Positions 58,470 to 64,000 of a stretch of DNA of 64,000 nucleotides are shown piece by piece (within the stretch, counting starts at the first letter, position 1; every line of letters begins with the position of its first letter). Location of the stretch: NCBI GenBank assembly GCA_023374025.1, contig SIJG01000059.1, positions 265,286-329,285 on the forward strand, in the 5' to 3' direction. The notes below the pieces were generated by a model. That model ran no database searches, was not told where the DNA came from, and was given only the letters and a program-made list of their open reading frames with translations. Made by a program: the position numbers and the translations under genes. The DNA is from Heterodera schachtii (taxonomy: Eukaryota; Nematoda; Chromadorea; Rhabditida; Heteroderidae).

Positions 58470-58640
58470 GACAAATTGGAGAGAATGGCACTAAGCAAAT
58501 GCAAATTGTCAATTCCAATGAAATCCATTGCCAATCCCGCAAAATCCGTTGCCAAACAAAGTCATCGGATTCAGACACATTAAAAGCAATGCCATTTTGA
58601 GTCCGAGTTCAACACGTTCAAAAAATGGGAGAATGTCCAA
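58470..58640. pseudogene. Mosaic of F2 exon 2 (plus) and F1 exon 2 (minus) shards
   Basis: Positions 58470-58581 are the end of F2 exon 2 (KIGENGTKQMQIVNSN-type, with one base missing before the PIPQNP block). Positions 58582-58640 are, in reverse orientation, the F1 exon 2 stretch encoding DILPFFERVELGLKMALL. The two are joined without a spacer. Confidence 0.75.
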
Positions 58641-58649
58641 AAGAATAAA

Positions 58650-59200
58650 TATGTAATTGTCTTGAGGAATCCCTTTTGAAACACTAAACAAATTTAATCT
58701 TTTAGTTTTTTGAATCCGATTCCCGCGCACTTGGAGAGTAAATTAGCAAATCCTATATTTCAATGTAATCGGGATTTAAAAATAAGTTTTTGGGTCGATA
58801 ATCAGAACACTTAATTTAAATTTTTATCAATTAATATAGCATCTAATTAAGTATATATTTTTCACCTCCCATTTTCAGCGGTGCCGATAGGCGCCGCCGG
58901 GAAAAAATTTGAGATTTTTTCGTTATTTTTAACAGCTTTTTGTTCCAACAATGACTGACCAAATTTCGCGCAAACCTTTTAATTTTTTTGACAAATAGTG
59001 ACATTGTACCATAAAAATTTGAATAATTTTTAAGAAATCAGAACATACATTTGCACAGATTTGTCTGTGTGCGGACATTTCGCCTAAATTTCAGTTAGAA
59101 TTTTTTTTTTTTTGAGTGCTGAATTTAGACCCCAAATGCTGATTTAGAAAATTTTCAGTTGGCAACCCAATAAATATTATTAAATTAATAATTTATACGA
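58650..59200. repeat. Spacer with the CGATAGGCGCCGCC module, copy 2
   Basis: At 58884-58990 lies the module also found at 10637 (CCGATAGGCGCCGCCGGGA, then TTTTTAACAGCTTTTTG). The remainder is AT-rich without recognised features. Confidence 0.5.
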
Positions 59201-59304
59201 GCGAAAGAATCAACAAAAGAATTTTGGAGAAAAATTGAGATCATCAAATCAGTTTCCAATTGGTGAGATTGTCGATCATTTCAACAAATATAATTTCCAA
59301 TGCT

Positions 59305-60524
59305 TTAATCCAATTCTTCTTCTTCTTCCACTGCTGGCGGCGACAATGGCCTAAAATTATTTTCATTTTTTTAAAATCAAAAATTGCTGTTGCTGGTGGC
59401 TCACCCAATGCAATGCTTTCCACCCAAATCAAATCGGACATTGTGCAAATTGGCACACGAATTATTGCCATACAGCGGATCAAATCTGAAATATAGTTCA
59501 AATTGGCATCCGAATTTTCGAGCTTTTTCCACTTAATTGGCGCCGTCTCCCCAATTGGACACCGTTTTAACATCCAATTATACACTAATTCGATGGATTC
59601 TTCGCTCAGTTTCAGTGTCAGCTTCTCATGCGTCACTTTGTTCTCCAATTCAAATTGTTCAATTGGCGTTGATTCCATACGAAAATAAAATTGAATTGTG
59701 TAACTGACAGAAGTGGTGGCATGGCGAAATGTCTGAACACAAAAATTGGTAAAATAAAAACAATTAACAAAAATATGGCGGCGACACCTCTTTGAAGTTG
59801 TTGACCCATTCCAGATTTGGTTGACCAAAAAAATTATTGCGACGAAATCGCTTCGGTTGAGCATTTTTGCTCGGCGTGTGCAACCATTTGGACAACACTT
59901 GGCCAACAGTTGCATTCGGTCCATCGTCAGCAATTCCATCTGGGAATAAGAACACCAGAATCGATGTACAAATGGCGGATGTTTGTGGCAAAAATTGGCA
60001 AAATTTCTCGGGCCAAAACATCCCAAATTGGCTGGACATTTGCACAAAACAACTCCAAATTGGTGCCCATTCTGTCCCAAATGTGTTTGTTGGCATGGAA
60101 AAATGCAATGACGGAATGATCAATGTACCTGAAGAAATAAAAAATATGCTTTAAAACATACAAAAGTTTAAAATTTACTCAATCTGAAGGAAACGAAAAC
60201 GAATTTTGTTGGGCAACGGATAGTCCGGCATCGGAAATCGCACACCTTTGCCATCAATCAGTACAGACAGTTTTGCTTTTGATCCAATGCCCTCGTAAGT
60301 TTTGATTGGGCTCCAAAGTGTCAATTCCGTTGTGCCATCAAAATGCGCGTCCACCAAAATGTCGAAACGGTCGGAAAGCAATGCCATTTTGAGTCCGAGT
60401 TGGGGACGGTCAAATGATGGGAAAATGTCCATCCACACGTCGCCACAAATCCAACTGAAACAATGGGAAAAAATTGGGTAAACACAAAATTTTAATTTTT
60501 AAAATTTCTTCACCGTCTGTTCAT
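59305..60524 (-). pseudogene. F1 copy H, frameshifted
   Basis: Exons 60514-60524, 60179-60454, 59788-60128, 59405-59732 and 59305-59350. Exon 2 is intact (ICGDVWMDIFPSFDRPQLG, LLSDRFDILVDAHFDG). Exon 3 lost roughly 80 bp between NIRHLY and IDSGV, and an extra T in GTTCTTATTCCC then shifts the frame before PDGIADDGPNATVGQ. In exon 4 an extra T at the NLNYI position shifts it again after LKRCPIGE and WKKLENSDANLN. The tail exon is Glu-rich (PPAVEEEEELD). Splice sites are all still GT-AG. A conserved promoter with TATA at 60631-60640 lies about 110 bp upstream of the ATG, so it may still be transcribed. Confidence 0.85.
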
Positions 60525-60611
60525 TTGTTTTGCTGCAATTAGCACACTTTGCCGTTTTACAATTAATTAGGTAATTGGTGTCTCAAAAATTCAGACAGAA
60601 TATTGAATGAG

Positions 60612-60736
60612 GAGGAGAAGAAAAAAAGGCATTTTTATACTAAAATATTAGCGTAGCAATTCGGGGGTTGGAAAAGTCGGCGTTTGTCAGGTATAAAAGA
60701 AATGGGTCGTTTGACCCTAATGCCATTCAATGTAAT
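60612..60736. promoter_or_regulatory. Bidirectional promoter between F1 copy H and the membrane-protein gene
   Basis: On the minus strand GTATAAAAAT (60631-60640) serves copy H. On the plus strand TATAAAAG (60692-60699) lies about 95 bp before the ATG at 60795. Between them are the blocks shared with the module at 48.56 kb: CTAATATTTTAG, GCTACGC, GACAAACGCCGAC, GTCAAACGAC (minus-strand sense). The plus-facing TATA is also conserved at 48.6 kb, where no gene now follows it. Confidence 0.7.
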
Positions 60737-60794
60737 ATTCTTTTGATCACAACCCCTTTTATTTGGCAGAATTTTCCTCTCCTTTTTTTTTGCC

Positions 60795-61704
60795 ATGGCT
60801 TCCAACAATAATAATTTGCTGTTGTTCATTTTTCTGATCGTCGCATTGTTTCTCAACGACGGCTTATGTCAGCAACAAAACACAACAACAACAACAGCAA
60901 AAACAGCAGCAGGTGCTGTGATTTTGATGAACAGCAATTTTAGAAATCCAAAAAATTAAAATTTTAAAAGGCTTTCCCATTAAAAAATGAAAATTAAACA
61001 CGAAAATTCAAAGGGTAGTTGTGAGACAGGGCGTGATCGCAATTTGCGTATCGCGGACATTTTTTCACAAGATTTTCTACCGCGTTTTGTGTCTCATTTT
61101 CGGTTTGGTCCGTGTTCAATCCACTCCATGGTATGAAGCAATTGGAATTTCAATTTTTTATTTATTCCCAACATTTTAGCCGACATTTTTCGGCATCCCA
61201 ATCAAACTTGTCAGAAATTGGAATACAAAACCCTTAATTTTCCAATTTGTTCATTCATGAAAATTCATCAATTTTTCCACTCTTTTTTCAATGAAATTGA
61301 GCGATGCAGGACCATTATTCATATGATGACGACACGACGTGTTTTGCGCTGTTTTGTTTCTTCTCATTTCATTCATCGCTCATACAAATAAAAAGGAGGA
61401 CAACCCCAATTTACAGTACCCCGTAAAAATGCGACCGTAACCCCAACCACCACCACTACCATACACACTCCCATACAGTATTCTACATAACTCCTCCCCA
61501 TTCAACAATTTCAGGAGGGGTTATGTAATGGGCAGTGGTATTGCTATGGTCCTCCATGTCTTATTGCTGTGCTGTTGTTGTTCCGTCTGCTGCATTCCAT
61601 GTTACATCTGTTGCTACGTGTATGTGTCTAATCAACGGGAAAGGCGTTTCATGCGTCAAATGTCTTCCCCCACACGTGGCGGATTCCATGGACAAATGCC
61701 ATGA
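60795..61704 (+). CDS. Small multi-exon gene, probable secreted or membrane protein with Cys-rich transmembrane end
   Basis: Exon 1 (60795-60912) encodes a signal peptide (LLLFIFLIVALFL, cleavage likely after DGLC or just before QQQ) and a Gln/Thr-rich stretch. The last exon (61515-61704) encodes a transmembrane segment with GIAMVLHVLLLCCCCSVCC, CYICCYVYV, a basic SNQRERR tail and stop. Exon 4 (61310-61422; DHYSYDDDTTCFALFCFF) ends AGTACCCC before GTAAAA and joins the last exon in phase. Between exons 1 and 4 coding-like segments at about 61019-61130 and from 61180 are open in more than one frame, so their exact splicing is uncertain. The layout (signal peptide, short ectodomain with Cys, TM rich in Cys, short basic tail) resembles small nematode type I membrane proteins, but I cannot name a family. 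Transcribed away from F1 copy H. Confidence 0.55.
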
Positions 61705-62033
61705 GAGCATTTTGGCATTTGGTGACTGCCGGGCCGGCACATTCGTCTTGGAAACAAATAGAGGATTTTTGGATGGATTACGGATGATAAAAGGATTTGA
61801 TAAATCATCATTTGTATTGCTGATAATTGTATTTGTCCCTATGTATATTATATGTAGGTATATGAAATTATTTTGCTATTTCATATTTCTGTCCATTTTT
61901 ATTTTGTTGCGTGTAAATTGAATTGGATTATCGAAACCCTTTTTGGACGAAAAATTCTTTTTGTTCTAAAAAGTCGTGAAAACATGTTTATTGAGAGGTT
62001 TTCATAGTTGGGAAAGCCGAATTCAATATTTAT
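61705..62033. other. 3' flank of the membrane-protein gene
   Basis: The frame open here (61535-61921) is a shadow of the last exon continuing into AT-rich sequence. No further gene is seen. No clear AATAAA close to the stop was identified. Confidence 0.4.
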
Positions 62034-62267
62034 TTTGGCCAAATTTCGAATCCCGGACCCGAATTCGAACAAAAAAGCGGAAATTAAATTTTTAAAATTC
62101 ACTTTTATGTTCTAAAATTCATCAAAACAGGCTGAATTTAGTCAATAATTTTTGCAGCATCAAAAAATAGTCAAGACTACATATGTATACAGATACGAAC
62201 ATAAAATTGAATTATGAATTTTCAACTTTTTGTTGAATTCGGATCCGGGATTCGAAATGGTCCAAAT
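62034..62267. mobile_element. Foldback element FB-h, word CCCGAATTCGAACAAAAA
   Basis: TTTTGGCCAAATTTCGAATC with CCGGACCCGAATTCGAAC on the left, mirrored on the right by GAATTCGGATCCGGGATTCG. Same family as FB-g at 51.66 kb and the inner arms of FB-e. Located in the spacer between the 3' ends of the membrane-protein gene and F1 copy I. Confidence 0.7.
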
Positions 62268-62404
62268 GTCATCTATAATCTATAGTAGACAAATAAATGT
62301 AAGTAACAACAAAAACATTTATGAGAGAAAATGAAAGCATCGAATCAAATTCAAATTGGTAAGATTATCGACCATTTCTCAAATATAATTAATTTTCGTT
62401 GCTT

Positions 62405-63788
62405 TCATTCGTCCGCTTCTTCTTTTTCTTCTTCCGCTGGTGGTGACAAAGGCCTAAATATATTTTTTTTTAATTTTCCGACAAAATCAAAATGAATGCT
62501 GTTGCATCAGAGTCTCACCCAATGCAATTAATGCCACCCCAGAAAGTAAATTTGACATTGTTCAAATTGTCATCCGAATTTTCGTCTTTTTGAACAGCCG
62601 CCGTCTCCGTAATAATAATTGGGCACCGTTTCATCAGTAGAAAAACTCTGATTCCATCACCGCGATTTCTCTCCTTCGTCAGTGTCAGCTTCTCATTCGT
62701 CCGTTCGTTCACCAATTCAAATGGTTCAATTGGCATTGTTGTCTTATAATAAAAAATTGGAATTTTGTAGCTGACCGAAGTGGTGGCACGGAGAAATGTC
62801 TAAACAAAAACAAACAAATTGGTCATTATATTTTTGGATCATATGCAATCAAATAAAAACTGCTCTTGGAATACCAGGTCCCAGTTTTCCGGGACTTTTA
62901 ATCTCGAAAATCCTTGTCGATAAAAGCTGAAATTGTGAAAGAAAATATTATCCATGTTGTCGTCCACCTGTTTGTGATTGTCGAACCAATTGTTTATTTC
63001 AGCAAAATACGAGCGAAATTCCTTCGGTTGTCCATTTTTGCTCGGCGTGTGCAACCATTTGGACAACGCCTGGCCAACAGTTGCATTTGGTCCATCGTCA
63101 GCAATTCCATCGGGCAACAGATGACCGGAGTCGATTGAATTCAGATGCTTGAGATTGGTGAGAAATGTTGGTGAAATGCGACGGCGCAAATTGTCCAAAT
63201 AATCGCCACCAGGAAAGTACAATTGGCGAATGTCTGGCGCAAAAAATGGCCAAATTTCACTGGCAAAAACATCCCAAATCGGTTGGTCATCCTTGGCCTC
63301 AATATACAAATCCAAATTGGTGCCATTTCTTTCCCAAATTTTCTTGTTGGAACGGAGAAATTCAATGACGGAATGGTCAATGTACCTGAAGAAAAAATTA
63401 TAATAAATGCCTTAAAATAAACACAAAGTTTAAAATTACTCAATCTGAAGGTCCTTAAAACGAATTTTGTTGGGCAACGGACGATCCGGCATCGGAAATG
63501 CCACCCATTTGCCATCGACCCATACAGACATTTTCGCTTTTGGTCCTTTGTCCTTGCGAATTATTATTTCTCTCCAAATTATCAATTCGCTTTTTCCATT
63601 GAAATGCGCGTCCACCAAAACATCGAAACGGTCGGAAAGCAATGCCAAATTGAGTCCGAGTTGGGCATGGTCAAAAGATGGGAGAATGTCCATCCACACG
63701 TCGCTACAAATCCAACTGAAACATGGAAAAAACATTTTGGGTAAATGAAAATTTTAATTTTTCGATAAATTCCTTACCGTTTGTTCAT
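62405..63788 (-). CDS. F1 copy I, F-box-like protein, intact
   Basis: Exons 63778-63788, 63440-63715, 62968-63385, 62519-62799 and 62405-62453 give 344 residues with GT-AG introns and consistent phases. Residues about 5-45 carry the F-box-like motif (ICSDVWMDILPSFDHAQLG, LLSDRFDVLVDAHF). Exon 3 is LRR-like (SNKKIWERNGT, IRQLYFPGGDYLDNLRRR, LPDGIADDGPNATVG) and ends differently from its paralogues: FRSYFAEINNWFDNHKQ replaces the usual NGYLGPPNLEWVDNFKE. Exon 4 has MPIEPFELVNERTNEKLTL and LLMKRCPIIITE. The tail is acidic (PPAEEEKEEADE). Exon 1 reads MNK instead of MNR. Likely an SCF substrate adaptor by family analogy; target unknown. A possible TATA (TTATAAATA) lies about 65 bp upstream. Confidence 0.88.
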
Positions 63789-64000
63789 TTTGCTGCAATT
63801 TGCACAGTTTTGTCGTAAGTTGTGATTTTTAACCAAGTAAAAACTTTATTTATAATCTAAAAATAAGCAGTACAATTTTTTTTTGATTTGATTGCTTTAT
63901 TCATTTTTTTAATCAAATCAACAATTTATATAAAATTCTAAGCAGGAAAACTTAGTTGACTTTTTTTGGGGCAAAGATTTTATTTTTTCCAACCATCAGC
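63789..64000. other. Upstream region of F1 copy I to window end
   Basis: The leader (AAATTGCAGCAAA just before the ATG on the minus strand) matches the leaders of copies D and H. Beyond about 63880 AT-rich sequence with nothing recognised. Confidence 0.45.

Overview
The window looks like nuclear DNA of a plant-parasitic nematode of the cyst-nematode group (Heteroderinae; Heterodera or Globodera are my best guesses). The grounds are small GT-AG introns with TTTCAG acceptors, very AT-rich intergenic DNA, and two gene subfamilies that I recall as highly expanded in those genomes: F-box-like proteins whose C-terminal part contains an RCPI-type motif, and whose second subfamily ends in a DASPGPSDQQ tail. 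That recollection was not checked against any database.

Layout. Positions 1 to about 3.7 kb are AT-rich non-coding DNA with one complete 444-bp terminal-inverted-repeat (TIR) element flanked by an 8-bp target duplication. From about 3.7 to 36.9 kb lies an extremely AT-rich, almost gene-free block. It is built from alternating T-rich and A-rich segments and diverged duplications, with a few GC-richer islands: a foldback nest at 6.1-7.5 kb, an island at 11.5 kb, the 3' part of a decayed Ty3/gypsy-like retrotransposon with polypurine tract and 3' LTR at 23.5-25.0 kb, and the apparent 3' exons of an unidentified gene at 32.6-33.3 kb. From 36.2 kb composition changes. A foldback element with a 9-bp target duplication, a low-complexity coding-like stretch and a 1.68-kb DNA transposon with CACTA...TAGTG ends and a decayed transposase-like gene lead into the gene cluster.

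From 40 to 64 kb there are nine copies or large pieces of one F-box-like gene subfamily (here F1) and four copies or pieces of a second (F2), on both strands. Three F1 copies look intact (minus 40958-42106, plus 49671-50961, minus 62405-63788). The others carry frameshifts, nonsense codons, deletions or insertions. A separate small multi-exon gene, probably a membrane protein with a signal peptide and a Cys-rich transmembrane end (60795-61704), is divergently arranged with one F1 copy.

The most striking material is a dense population of non-autonomous mobile elements that break and regulate this cluster. Four large TIR elements have ends made of tandem arrays of a short word, with a different word in each family and 8-9-bp target duplications. 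Long foldback elements have different outer ends but share an inner ATCATTCGAA-like core. hAT-type MITEs (TAGGG...CCCTA, 8-bp duplications) share another inner core. One TIR element lies inside the 5' leader of an F1 gene; a paralogue supplies the empty site. Another sits exactly between halves of two unrelated gene copies, suggesting ectopic recombination. Two F1 copies share an identical 269-bp leader plus first-intron cassette although the adjoining exons differ.

All exon models are read by eye from splice signals and paralogue comparison, without transcripts.
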